From: Acidimicrobiia bacterium
GTDB lineage: Bacteria; Actinomycetota; Acidimicrobiia; Acidimicrobiales; Aldehydirespiratoraceae
NCBI GenBank assembly: GCA_022819505.1
Contig: JAJEHD010000018.1
Span: 248,001-312,000 of the forward strand
Length of the DNA: 64,000 nt
Reading direction: 5' to 3'
The notes below the pieces were generated by a model, which had not been told where the DNA came from, searched no databases, and saw nothing but the letters and a program-made list of their open reading frames with translations. Of this stretch, positions 1 to 9,931 are shown piece after piece. Both the position numbers and the translations under genes were made by a program. The stretch's first letter is position 1, and the number at the start of each line of letters is the position of its first letter.

Positions 1-1
1 G

Positions 2-460
2 GCATTCCTCGACGTGCCGCTCACGTTCGAGCGGCTCGAGACGCTCGGTGTGACCGTGCTGGGCTGGCGCACCGACCGCTTCCCGGCCTTCTATGTGCGT
101 GACGGCGGGCCACAGCTGTCGAGCACCGTGCGCGACGGCCAAGAGGTCGCGGCTGCGTTCCGAGCCGCCGCCCTCGGGCATCCGGCCGGGATACTGGTGG
201 CCAACCCGATCCCGGCCGATGCCGAACTCGACCGGGACGCGGTAGCCGACGCCGTAGCCGACGCCGAGGCAGCGGCCCGCCGTGAGGGAGTGTCCGGCGG
301 CGACATCACCCCGGCCGTCCTGGCTGCCCTGGTCGAGTCCACCGGCGGGGCGGTGGTGCCGGCCAACATCGCGCTGGCAGAGTCCAACGCGGCGGTGGCG
401 GCCGGGATCGCCACCGCTCTGGCCCAACACCCCGGGGCCGGGCAGGGGGCTGTCCCATGA
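2..460 (+). CDS. psuG: Pseudouridine-5'-phosphate glycosidase, C-terminal part (5' end outside window)
   Basis: PsuG reversibly cleaves pseudouridine 5'-phosphate to uracil and ribose 5-phosphate in the cytoplasm. Only about the last 150 residues are here, and the frame is open at the left edge. The visible part matches the C-terminal half of the family: FPAFYVRDGG, the GILVANPIP strand, GGDITPAVLAAL and the end motif TGGAVVPANIALAESNA. Its stop overlaps the next start by four bases (ATGA, 457-460), which suggests translational coupling to the P450. No PfkB-type pseudouridine kinase is visible on this side. Confidence 0.9.
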   Translation, partial: AFLDVPLTFERLETLGVTVLGWRTDRFPAFYVRDGGPQLSSTVRDGQEVAAAFRAAALGHPAGILVANPIPADAELDRDAVADAVADAEAAARREGVSGGDITPAVLAALVESTGGAVVPANIALAESNAAVAAGIATALAQHPGAGQGAVP

Positions 461-1659
461 GCGACGAGCTGCTGTTCCGGATCGTCACCGATCCCGACGT
501 GATCGCCGACCCGTACCCGCTGCTGCGGGAGTTGCGGGAGACGTCGCCGGTGCACAAGACGGGGTTCTCGGACTTCTGGGTCCTGACCCGCTTCGAGGAC
601 TGCCGGACCGCGCTGCGCGACCAGCGGCTCGGCAGCCCCGAGCCCGGCGAGGAGGCGCCGTCGCTGCTGGCCTCGACCCGCCAGCGCAGGCCCGACGGGA
701 CCAGGTCGCTGCTGTTCCTCAACCCGCCCGACCACACCCGGATCCGGTCGCTGGTGAGCCGGGCGTTCACGCCCCGCCGGGTCGAGCACCTGCGTCCGGC
801 GGTACGGGCCATGACCGAGCAACTGCTCGATCCCGTCGCGGCGGCGGGGGAGTGCGACCTGATCGACAAGCTGGCCTTCCCGCTGCCGGCCAACGTGATC
901 AGCGAACTGGTCGGGGTGCCGGTCGCGGACCGCGACTGGCTGAGGCCGCTGGTGTCGGACCTGGCCGCCACCCTCGAGCCCAACCGCCGGCCCGGGGAGG
1001 CGGAGCGGGCCGAGGCGGCGTCGATCAAGGTGAACCAATACTTGAACGACCTTATCGACCGCCGCCGGGCCGAGCCGGCCGACGACCTGCTGTCGGGGCT
1101 GATCGCGGCCAGCGACGGCGAGGACCGCCTCACCCAGCCGGAGGTGGCGGTGACGGTGTCGCTCATCTACGCGGCCGGCTTCGAGACGACCATGAACCTG
1201 ATCGGCAACATGGTCCACACGTTGATGCGCCACCCCGATCAGCTGGCCCGCCTGCGGGCCGATCGCTCGCTGGTGCCCTCCGCGGTGGACGAGGTGCTGC
1301 GCTTCGAGCCGCCCGTTCAGATCGACGGCCGCTTCGTCCGGGCCGACACCGAGATCGGCGGCCACCTGATACCGCAGGGACACGGGGTGCTGACCCTGCT
1401 GGGAGCGGCCAACCGCGACCCGGCCGCGATCGACGACCCGGACCGCTTCGACGTCGGGCGTTCCGAGGTGCCGATGCTGTCGTTCGGGTCGGGCATCCAC
1501 TACTGCCTGGGCGCGGCGCTGGCCCGACTGGAGGGCCAGGTCGTGCTCGAAGCGCTGCTTGACCGCTTCAGCACCTGGAAGCCCCTTCACGACAACCCTC
1601 CCTGGAAGGACAGGCTCACCCTCAGGGGATTGGCCAGCCTCCCCGTCGCCTTCGGCTAG
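457..1659 (+). CDS. Cytochrome P450
   Basis: A soluble bacterial-type P450 of 400 residues, the normal length for this class. The I-helix oxygen-activation motif (AGFETT) lies near residue 240. The K-helix ExxR is seen as EVLRF near 280. The heme-binding loop FGSGIHYCLG holds the axial Cys at about residue 350. No signal peptide or membrane anchor is present. The start overlaps the psuG stop by four bases. No ferredoxin or reductase is adjacent, so redox partners must be encoded elsewhere. The substrate cannot be read from sequence; the link with psuG may be only transcriptional. Confidence 0.93.
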   Translation: MSDELLFRIVTDPDVIADPYPLLRELRETSPVHKTGFSDFWVLTRFEDCRTALRDQRLGSPEPGEEAPSLLASTRQRRPDGTRSLLFLNPPDHTRIRSLVSRAFTPRRVEHLRPAVRAMTEQLLDPVAAAGECDLIDKLAFPLPANVISELVGVPVADRDWLRPLVSDLAATLEPNRRPGEAERAEAASIKVNQYLNDLIDRRRAEPADDLLSGLIAASDGEDRLTQPEVAVTVSLIYAAGFETTMNLIGNMVHTLMRHPDQLARLRADRSLVPSAVDEVLRFEPPVQIDGRFVRADTEIGGHLIPQGHGVLTLLGAANRDPAAIDDPDRFDVGRSEVPMLSFGSGIHYCLGAALARLEGQVVLEALLDRFSTWKPLHDNPPWKDRLTLRGLASLPVAFG

Positions 1660-1737
1660 ACCCGCATCGTCCGGGATGCCACCGGGGACCGGGTCCCGTA
1701 TGGCAGGCTCGCGGCCGATGGGCGACCGGCCGATGCC

Positions 1738-3069
1738 GTGAGTAGGCTCACCGACCAGCTCTGGGAGCGGTTCGGCCGCCTGCGCGTCGAGCAGATCCCG
1801 TCCGAGGTGACGACCGTTGCGAGCCAGTGCATCCTCGACTGGTTCGGGTGCGCGCTGGCCGGCAGCCGGGAGCCGCTGGCGCGGATCCTGTGCGAGGAGT
1901 CAGCGGCGGACGCCGGGACCTGCTCGGTTATCGGGACCGACCGGCGGGCCGACCCGGCCCGGGCCGCGCTGATCAACGGCGCTGCCGGCCACGCCCTCGA
2001 TTTCGACGACTCGTCGGCGGTCATGCTGGGACACCCGTCCGCTCCAGTGCTGCCCGCGGTGCTGGCCGCGGCTGAGCAGGAGTCCCGTTCGGGAGCCGCC
2101 GCCCTGACCGCGTACGTCGTGGGTGTGGAGGTCCAGTCGCGCATCGGCATGGCCATCGGCGAGGAGCACTACGCCAGGGGGTGGCACACCACGTCCACCG
2201 TCGGCGTGCTCGGCGCGGCGGCCGCGGTCGGTTGGCTGCTCGGACTCGACGCGGAGCAATTCGGCGCGGCCATGGGCATCGCGGCCAGCAGTTCGTCGGG
2301 CCTGAAGGCCAACTTCGGCACCATGACCAAGCCGCTGCACGCGGGCCAGGCGGCCGAGCGGGGCCTGCTCGCGGCTCGGCTCGCGTCCCGGGGCTACACC
2401 GCCAGCGGCGAGGCCGTCGACGGCAGCCAGGGTCTAGTCCGAGCGGCCGGCCGCGGTGAGCTCGACCACGACCGGATCGAGGAGTGGTGGAACGGGTGGG
2501 CGACCACCCAGGCGCTGTTCAAGTACCACGCGGCCTGTCACTGCACCCATGCAGGCATCGAGGCCATGACATCGCTGCTGGGAAACGGAGTCGACCGCAA
2601 CGAGGTCGAGCGGGTGACGCTGACCGTGAACCCGGCGATCCTCGACATGTGCGGCATCGATGAGCCGGTCACCGGCCTGGAGGCCAAGTTCAGCCTGCGG
2701 GGTACCCAGGCCCTCGTGCTGGCGGGCATCGACACCGCGGCGGCGGCGACCTTCGACGACGGCCCCATCAACCGTCCTGAGGTTCAAGCGCTGTTGCCGC
2801 GGGTTGTGATCGCGACCGACGACACGGTGGGCGACCTGGCCACCCTGGTAGAGGTCGTGACCTCCAGCGGGGTCCATCGGGCGGCCCACGACGTCAGCCG
2901 TCCCGCGACCGACCTGGCCGCACAGGGCGAGCAGCTCAGGGCGAAGTTCGACGCGCTGGCCGTCCCCGTACTTGGCGATACCGCCACCGCTGACCTCGCC
3001 GAACGCCTCAGCGACCTGGCCGAGGTATCCGACATCCGCGATCTGCTGGTTCTCGGCCGCCCTCAGTAG
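1738..3069 (+). CDS. MmgE/PrpD family protein
   Basis: A 443-residue member of the MmgE/PrpD family, which includes 2-methylcitrate dehydratase, cis-aconitate decarboxylase and related lyases or epimerases. Visible family landmarks are GHALDFDDS (about 80-90), the TKPLHAGQAAERG block (about 197-210) and KYHAACHCTHAGIEA (about 262-276) with the conserved Lys and His. The start is GTG at 1738. The protein is full length for the family. Other 2-methylcitrate cycle genes (prpB, prpC) are not nearby, so the exact reaction is undetermined. It ends tail-to-tail with the enoyl-CoA hydratase, overlapping by seven bases. Confidence 0.88.
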   Translation: MSRLTDQLWERFGRLRVEQIPSEVTTVASQCILDWFGCALAGSREPLARILCEESAADAGTCSVIGTDRRADPARAALINGAAGHALDFDDSSAVMLGHPSAPVLPAVLAAAEQESRSGAAALTAYVVGVEVQSRIGMAIGEEHYARGWHTTSTVGVLGAAAAVGWLLGLDAEQFGAAMGIAASSSSGLKANFGTMTKPLHAGQAAERGLLAARLASRGYTASGEAVDGSQGLVRAAGRGELDHDRIEEWWNGWATTQALFKYHAACHCTHAGIEAMTSLLGNGVDRNEVERVTLTVNPAILDMCGIDEPVTGLEAKFSLRGTQALVLAGIDTAAAATFDDGPINRPEVQALLPRVVIATDDTVGDLATLVEVVTSSGVHRAAHDVSRPATDLAAQGEQLRAKFDALAVPVLGDTATADLAERLSDLAEVSDIRDLLVLGRPQ

Positions 3070-3893
3070 CCCTTCCATTCTGGGGGGCGGCGCTCCTGGA
3101 AGGCAGCCACGCCCTCGGCGGCGTCCTGTGTGGCCGTATTGAGCTCCACTGCCACGGCCTCGTCGTGGGCCATGGTGGCCCGGTCGGCGTCCAGGCTGCG
3201 GTTGACCAGCCACTTGGTCAGCGCGAACGACCGGCTGGGGCCGCTGGCGAGGCGCTCGGCCCACTCGGCCGCGGCCGCCTGCACGTTGTCGTGGGGCACG
3301 ACTCTGTTGACCAGCCCGTAGTCGCGGGCCCGATCTGCCGGCAGGTCCTCGGCGAGCAGGAACAGCTCCATGGTGCGGCGCACCCCGATGATGCGGGGGA
3401 GCAGCCAGGCGCCCAGCGCGTCGGGCACCAGGCCCCGGCGGGCGAACACCTCGACGAACTTGGCTCCGTCGCCCGCGATCACCAGGTCGCAGGCCAGAGC
3501 CAGATGGGCGCCCATCCCAGCCGCGGTGCCGTTGACCGCCGCGAGCACCGGCACGTCGCAGTCGAGCAACGCTGCGAACAGCGAGTGCTGGCCGTCGAGC
3601 ATCATGCGGCGAGGATCGCCCACGATCCGGTCGGGAACGTCGGCCGACCGCTCGGGATCGCCGTAGGAGTGCCGCAGGTCGGCGCCGGTGCAGAAGAACC
3701 GGTCGCCGGCACCGGTGATCACCGCGCACCGGGCCCGGTGGCTGGTGTTCAGCCCGTTGAGGATGTCGCGGACCCGGTCCCGGCATGGCGGGTTCAACGC
3801 GTTGGCGGCCTCGGGCCGGTCGATGGTGATCCACGCCACCCGACCGCGGTAGTCGAGGCGAACCTGCTCGTCGATGGGTCGCTCAGCGCTCAC
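3063..3893 (-). CDS. Enoyl-CoA hydratase/isomerase (crotonase family)
   Basis: A 276-residue crotonase-fold protein. The N-terminal strand VAWITIDRPEAANALN, the oxyanion-hole block GDRFFCTGADL and the second block AVNGTAAGMGAHLALACDL are all recognisable. Such proteins hydrate or isomerise enoyl-CoA esters in the cytoplasm. Where classical hydratases have the first catalytic Glu after GMG, this protein reads GAHLALACD, so it may be an isomerase or another crotonase subtype. It is divergent from the acyl-CoA synthetase at 3972 with 78 bases between them, consistent with a shared control region and a common acyl-CoA pathway. Confidence 0.88.
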   Translation of the reverse strand: MSAERPIDEQVRLDYRGRVAWITIDRPEAANALNPPCRDRVRDILNGLNTSHRARCAVITGAGDRFFCTGADLRHSYGDPERSADVPDRIVGDPRRMMLDGQHSLFAALLDCDVPVLAAVNGTAAGMGAHLALACDLVIAGDGAKFVEVFARRGLVPDALGAWLLPRIIGVRRTMELFLLAEDLPADRARDYGLVNRVVPHDNVQAAAAEWAERLASGPSRSFALTKWLVNRSLDADRATMAHDEAVAVELNTATQDAAEGVAAFQERRPPEWKGY

Positions 3894-3971
3894 AGTGGGC
3901 CAAACTACCCCCCATGATCAACAGCGACGCGATGAGGGCGGCGACCGGTCGCCCCGGAAGGGGCCTGCGCC

Positions 3972-5540
3972 ATGGCTGACACCGACGTTGTGGGGTTGTG
4001 GGCCATCGCGGCGGCCGACCCCGACTTCCCGGCCGTCATCGACCCCGATCACGACCAGCTGACCTACGCCGAGCTGGCCGCGCTCACCAACCGGGTCTCG
4101 AGCGGCCTGCGAGCCGCCGGGCTCGGCAAGGGCGACCAGGTGACCACCGTGCTGCCCAACTGCTTCGAGCAGCTCGCGGTGTGCCTGGCCGCCTACCAGA
4201 GCGGTTTGTACGTCACCGCGGTGAACTGGCACTTCGTCGGCGCGGAGATCAACTACATCGTCAACGACGCCGAGACCAAGGCGTTCATCGTGCACGAGCG
4301 CTTCGCCGACGAGGCGGTCAAGGCCCTCGACGGCTGCGTGACCCCCGAGGCCAATCGCTTCTGCGTGGGCGGAGCGGTGCCGGGGTTCCGGCCCTTCGAC
4401 GAGCTCATCGCCGGCCAGAGCGGGGAGCGGCCCGACCCCGAGCATCTGGCCACCGGCTCGTTCATGTTCTACACCTCCGGCACCACCGGGCGGCCCAAGG
4501 GGGTGCGGCGGGCCCTGGACCCCCGGCCGCCCGACGAGGCCGCCTCGACCGCGGGCATGCTGCTGATGCTGTTCGGGTCGAAGGCCCACGACGGCAACGT
4601 GCAGATCACCCAGGCGCCGCTGTACCACACCGCGGTCAACAACTGGACGACGATGTCGCTGCATCTGGGCCACACCGTGGTGCTGATGGACCGCTGGACC
4701 GCCGAGGGAGCTCTGGAGCGGATCGAGCGCTACCGGGTGACCAACTCGCACATGGTGCCCACCATGTTCAACCGGCTGCTGCAGCTCCCCGAAGAGGTGC
4801 GCTCCCGCTACGACGTGTCGTCGCTGCGGGCCATGGTGCACGCCGCCGCGCCGTGCCCGGTGGAGACCAAGCGGCGCATGATCGAGTGGTGGGGCGACTC
4901 CATCTGGGAGTACTACGCGGCCACCGAGGGCGGCGGCACGTCGGTCTCGGCCGCCGAGTGGCTCCAGCGGCCCGGCACGGTGGGGAGGGCCTGGCCCGGG
5001 TGCGAGGTGATCGTGGTGGACCCCGACGGCAACGACCTACCGCCGGGGGAGTCGGGCACGGTGTACATGAAGATGCCGGGGGCCGTGTTCGAGTACAAGG
5101 GCGACGCCGCCAAGACCGCGGCCAGCCGGCTGCGGGGCTTCTTCACCGTGGGCGACGTCGGCTACCTCGACTCCGACGGCTACCTGTTCCTCAACGACCG
5201 GGCCAACGACATGATCATCGTCGGAGGGGTGAACATCTATCCCGCCGAGATCGAGGGTGAGCTGGTGCAGCATCCCGCGGTAGGCGACGCGGCCGTGTTC
5301 GGTGTGCCCAACCCCGACACCGGCGAGGAGATCAAGGCGGTGATCGAGCCGCGCCCGGGCTGGGAGCCCGGCGACGAGACCACCGAAGCCATCCTTGAGT
5401 GGCTGCGGGAGCGCATCGGGCGCCAGAAGCTGCCCCGCTCCGTCGACTACATCGACGAGATGCCCCGCGACCCCAACGGCAAGCTCTACAAGCGCAAGCT
5501 GCGCGACCCCTACTGGGCCGGCCAGGACCGCGCCATCTGA
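3972..5540 (+). CDS. AMP-dependent acyl-CoA synthetase/ligase
   Basis: A 522-residue ANL-superfamily enzyme that adenylates a carboxylic acid and transfers it to CoA. The P-loop-like signature appears as FYTSGTTGRPKGV near residue 168. The A5 block reads YYAATEGGG. The A7 Asp is in VGDVGYLDSDGY. The hinge follows in DRANDMIIVGGVNIYPAEIE, and the catalytic C-terminal Lys lies in PRDPNGKLYKRKL. It is complete and soluble. The substrate (fatty, aromatic or side-chain acid) cannot be decided. Divergence from an enoyl-CoA hydratase suggests degradation of an activated acid. Confidence 0.92.
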   Translation: MADTDVVGLWAIAAADPDFPAVIDPDHDQLTYAELAALTNRVSSGLRAAGLGKGDQVTTVLPNCFEQLAVCLAAYQSGLYVTAVNWHFVGAEINYIVNDAETKAFIVHERFADEAVKALDGCVTPEANRFCVGGAVPGFRPFDELIAGQSGERPDPEHLATGSFMFYTSGTTGRPKGVRRALDPRPPDEAASTAGMLLMLFGSKAHDGNVQITQAPLYHTAVNNWTTMSLHLGHTVVLMDRWTAEGALERIERYRVTNSHMVPTMFNRLLQLPEEVRSRYDVSSLRAMVHAAAPCPVETKRRMIEWWGDSIWEYYAATEGGGTSVSAAEWLQRPGTVGRAWPGCEVIVVDPDGNDLPPGESGTVYMKMPGAVFEYKGDAAKTAASRLRGFFTVGDVGYLDSDGYLFLNDRANDMIIVGGVNIYPAEIEGELVQHPAVGDAAVFGVPNPDTGEEIKAVIEPRPGWEPGDETTEAILEWLRERIGRQKLPRSVDYIDEMPRDPNGKLYKRKLRDPYWAGQDRAI

Positions 5541-5593
5541 GGTTGCCGCCGCCCGAGGGTCCGGTCGGGCCGTCGGGATGTGATAATTGGGGC

Positions 5594-7147
<1,554 letters not shown>

Positions 7148-7218
7148 GAACCGGCCGCCCCTGGCCTGGATCGCCGACAATCAGCCGGGCCGGGCGACTG
7201 GCGGTGGTGCGGGCGCCC

Positions 7219-7887
7219 TCAGGTAGTGGCTGCGACCGGCTGTGTGATGGCGCCGTAGAACCTCTCCATCACCGTGTTCCACTCATCCTCGGTCGGAACC
7301 AACCGCTCCTCCAGTCCGGCCGACAGGAGCAGGTGAACTCCGATTCCGACTGCCTGGCCCAGCAGAGAGAGCGCGGCCGCGCTCAGTTCCGGGTCCATGA
7401 GGCCCGCCTCCTGGCCTTCTGCGATGATGTCGTGGATCTCTTGAGCCCGCTGGTGGAGGTACTCCCGCAGGCACTCCCGGATGTCCTCGTTGTTGCGGGC
7501 GCCGCTGAAGACATGCACCATCACGTCTCGCGTCTCGTCATTCACGAGGAGATTGGCACCCAGCATCGAGATCATGTCCACAGGCCCAAGCGAGTCGACA
7601 CCGGAGTCCTTGAGTCGGCGTGTGGGGAGAATCCGCTCGAAGATGTGGTCCAGAGCGGCCACAGCCACATCCGTCTTGGTGGGCCATCGGGCGTAGACGG
7701 CGCCCGAGGTGAGTCCGGCCCGGCGGGCGACGGAACTCACTCGGAACGCTTCGTAACCGCGCTCCATGAACTCCGTTGCGGCCGCTTCGACGAGTCGCTC
7801 TGTCGTCTGATCAGTCCCACTGCGGCGACGGGGGCCGGGGATGCCCTCGGGTGGTCGTGGCTCCGAGATCGACATCGAGGGAACCAT
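7219..7887 (-). CDS. TetR family transcriptional regulator
   Basis: The N-terminal helix-turn-helix reads ATEFMERGYEAFRVSSVARR followed by AGLTSGAVYARWPTKTDV, a textbook TetR DNA-binding domain. The C-terminal part is a helical ligand-binding domain of about 150 residues. The start is placed at ATG 7887; ATG 7875, four codons in, is an equally good alternative, and a longer frame extends upstream. It is divergent from the PLP enzyme at 8018 with about 130 bases between, so it probably represses that gene and itself. Ligand unknown. Confidence 0.88.
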   Translation of the reverse strand: MVPSMSISEPRPPEGIPGPRRRSGTDQTTERLVEAAATEFMERGYEAFRVSSVARRAGLTSGAVYARWPTKTDVAVAALDHIFERILPTRRLKDSGVDSLGPVDMISMLGANLLVNDETRDVMVHVFSGARNNEDIRECLREYLHQRAQEIHDIIAEGQEAGLMDPELSAAALSLLGQAVGIGVHLLLSAGLEERLVPTEDEWNTVMERFYGAITQPVAATT

Positions 7888-8017
7888 ACAGCCTGGAGCG
7901 CAGCCTTCCGGCGCTTGTGGCAGCACACACATACCTTCGTCTGGTTCAAGAAACTCTCAGATCTATCAAGCGGGCTTGGAGTCTCGCCGCGCCCGTCTGC
8001 CTTCTAGATTTGTGTCG

Positions 8018-9382
8018 ATGGAAGCAACGCGGTCCACCTTCGAGCACTACGCGCCACGACTCGAGGCGCACCGGCTGGTGGAGGCTGGGACGGTGTCTGC
8101 GAAGGCGGCTTACCGGGCCATCCGCGACCTCGACGAGGCTGTGGGTGCGGTGGAGGGGCGCGGCTTCGAGCCAACTCCATTCGGTCCGGCCCCAGAACTC
8201 GCAGCCGCGGCCGGGATCGGGGACTCGGAGCTGTGGGTGAAGGACGAGACCGGCAACGTGTCGGGCTCGCACAAGGCCCGGCACCTGTTCGGCGTCGCCC
8301 TGACTCACCGGCTGGAGGACGCCGACGCCGGGGCCGGAGCACCCCCGTATGCCATCGCGAGCTGCGGCAACGCCGCACTGGCTGCTGCCGTGGTGGCCCG
8401 GGCTGTCGGCCGGCCTATCGACGTGTTCGTGCCCACTTGGGCCAACGAGGCGGTCCTGTCTCGCATCTCCGAGCTCGGCGGGCGGGTGGTGCGCTGCGAG
8501 CGCGACCCGGGCGTGGCCGGCGACCCTGCCCACCACGCCATGCTGGCCGCCATCGAGGCCGGAGCGGTGCCGTTCTCGTGCCAGGGCACCGAGACACCGG
8601 CCACCATCGACGGCGGCCGGACGCTGGCCTGGGAGATGGTCGACGCACTCGTCGGGCACGACGGCGCACGGCCGGCTCGCCTCGACCGCCTCTTCGTTCA
8701 GGTCGGAGGGGGTGCGCTGGCCACCGCGGTTGTGACCGGGTTGGCCGACGCTGTGGCCCGAGGTGATCTCGCCCGCATGCCCAGGGTCCACGCCGTGCAG
8801 CCGGAGGGCAACCACCCCCTGGTGCGGGCCTGGGACACGCTGTTGCTCGAGCTGCGAACCCAGCAGCGCTCCGGCGGGCGTGACCGGGACTACTTCATGG
8901 ACCGGATCGTCTCAGCGCAAGCAGCGCCCCAGGGCACCATGGACAACCGGCTGCGCTCCACGATCGCCCAGGAGATGGCCCCCATAAGCGACGATCGGCT
9001 TCAGGAGTCGGTGGGTCGGCTGCGGTACGATCCCGAGCGCTACATGCGGGCGTGGGAGCAGGAGCCGGTGTCGTACGCGTCTGGAATCCTCGACGACATC
9101 ACCTACGACTGGATCGATGTCGCCGAAGCCATGCTGGCGTCCGGGGGCTGGCCGCTGGTCGCCTCCGAGGACGACTTCCGGCGGGCCCACCGCCTCGCCC
9201 ACGAGCACACTGGCATCGATGTGTGTCCCACCGGGGCGTCGGGCCTCGGTGGTCTGCTGGCCCTGAACGCCGCGAGCGAGGGAGCCGGCACTCCGGGCCT
9301 GTCACCCGGTGAGCGGGTGGCAGTGCTGTTCACGGGGCGGATGCGCCCCGGCGACCCCGATCCACTCGTCGCGGGGCCCTAG
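8018..9382 (+). CDS. PLP-dependent threonine-synthase/cysteine-synthase-like enzyme
   Basis: A 454-residue fold-type-II PLP protein. ELWVKDETGNVSGSHKARH (about 68-86) carries the candidate Schiff-base Lys in the SxKxR-like context. ASCGNAALAAAVVARA (about 112-127) is the SxGN phosphate/substrate loop. A second Gly-rich segment, QVGGGALATAVVTGL, sits near 230. The long C-terminal tail (about 330-454) includes an IDVCPTGASGLGGLLAL stretch resembling the cofactor-contacting end of threonine synthases. The start ATG 8018 fits the family start. It is probably co-transcribed with the MarR-like gene four bases downstream. Reaction unknown. Confidence 0.75.
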   Translation: MEATRSTFEHYAPRLEAHRLVEAGTVSAKAAYRAIRDLDEAVGAVEGRGFEPTPFGPAPELAAAAGIGDSELWVKDETGNVSGSHKARHLFGVALTHRLEDADAGAGAPPYAIASCGNAALAAAVVARAVGRPIDVFVPTWANEAVLSRISELGGRVVRCERDPGVAGDPAHHAMLAAIEAGAVPFSCQGTETPATIDGGRTLAWEMVDALVGHDGARPARLDRLFVQVGGGALATAVVTGLADAVARGDLARMPRVHAVQPEGNHPLVRAWDTLLLELRTQQRSGGRDRDYFMDRIVSAQAAPQGTMDNRLRSTIAQEMAPISDDRLQESVGRLRYDPERYMRAWEQEPVSYASGILDDITYDWIDVAEAMLASGGWPLVASEDDFRRAHRLAHEHTGIDVCPTGASGLGGLLALNAASEGAGTPGLSPGERVAVLFTGRMRPGDPDPLVAGP

Positions 9383-9385
9383 CCG

Positions 9386-9931
9386 GTGGCCGCGATGGGG
9401 GAGGACCGGCGGGAGGCGGCGGCGACGAAGGCGTCTTCGTTCGATGATGACGTGCTCGGGTCGATCGCCCCGTTCGTGGCCAAGCAGCATCGCCCCACCA
9501 TCGACGTGCTGGTGTGGACATTGCTGGCGGGGCGCCAGATCGAGACGTGGCTGTCCGACACGGTGGCCGCCCGCCAGCTCGACACCTCCGGCTACTTCGC
9601 CCTCAGCGCGCTGTGGCTGGTGGGCCCGCCGCACCGCATGACAGCTGGCGATCTGGCCCAGCGGATAGTGCAGACCTCGGGCGGAGCCACCAAGACGATG
9701 CAGCGCCTGGTCCGCCGGGGGCTGGTGCGCAGGGTGGCCGATCCCGACGACGGTCGCCGCAGCCTCCTGGAGTTGACGCCGGAGGGCCTGAAGCTGGCCC
9801 GCGAGACGCTGGACCTGGTGCTCGACGCCTTCGACTCCGAGATCGGAAACCTAGGTGAGGCCGAGCGCGAGGGGGTGGCCGCAGCCGTGAAGCGTCTGGT
9901 GATCGAGTTGAGCGAGCGCCTCAGCCGCTGA
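9386..9931 (+). CDS. MarR family transcriptional regulator
   Basis: A 181-residue winged-helix protein. The recognition region reads MTAGDLAQRIVQTSGGATKT followed by MQRLVRRGLVRRV, then the wing ADPDDGRRSLLELTPEG, as in MarR proteins. About 60 extra N-terminal residues precede the usual fold. The start may be GTG 9386 or ATG 9395. It lies three bases after the PLP enzyme stop, so the two form an operon. Its 3' end overlaps the converging helicase gene by eleven bases. Confidence 0.87.
   Translation: MAAMGEDRREAAATKASSFDDDVLGSIAPFVAKQHRPTIDVLVWTLLAGRQIETWLSDTVAARQLDTSGYFALSALWLVGPPHRMTAGDLAQRIVQTSGGATKTMQRLVRRGLVRRVADPDDGRRSLLELTPEGLKLARETLDLVLDAFDSEIGNLGEAEREGVAAAVKRLVIELSERLSR

Noticed and set aside
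91..1590. A long minus-strand frame opposite psuG and the P450
   Set aside because: The opposite strand has complete P450 motifs; the minus product is Arg/Gln/His-rich and shows no domain.
2..1659. A pseudouridine-specific pathway linking PsuG and the P450
   Set aside because: The four-base overlap shows coupling, but no kinase or transporter is visible and nothing in the P450 suggests a nucleoside substrate.
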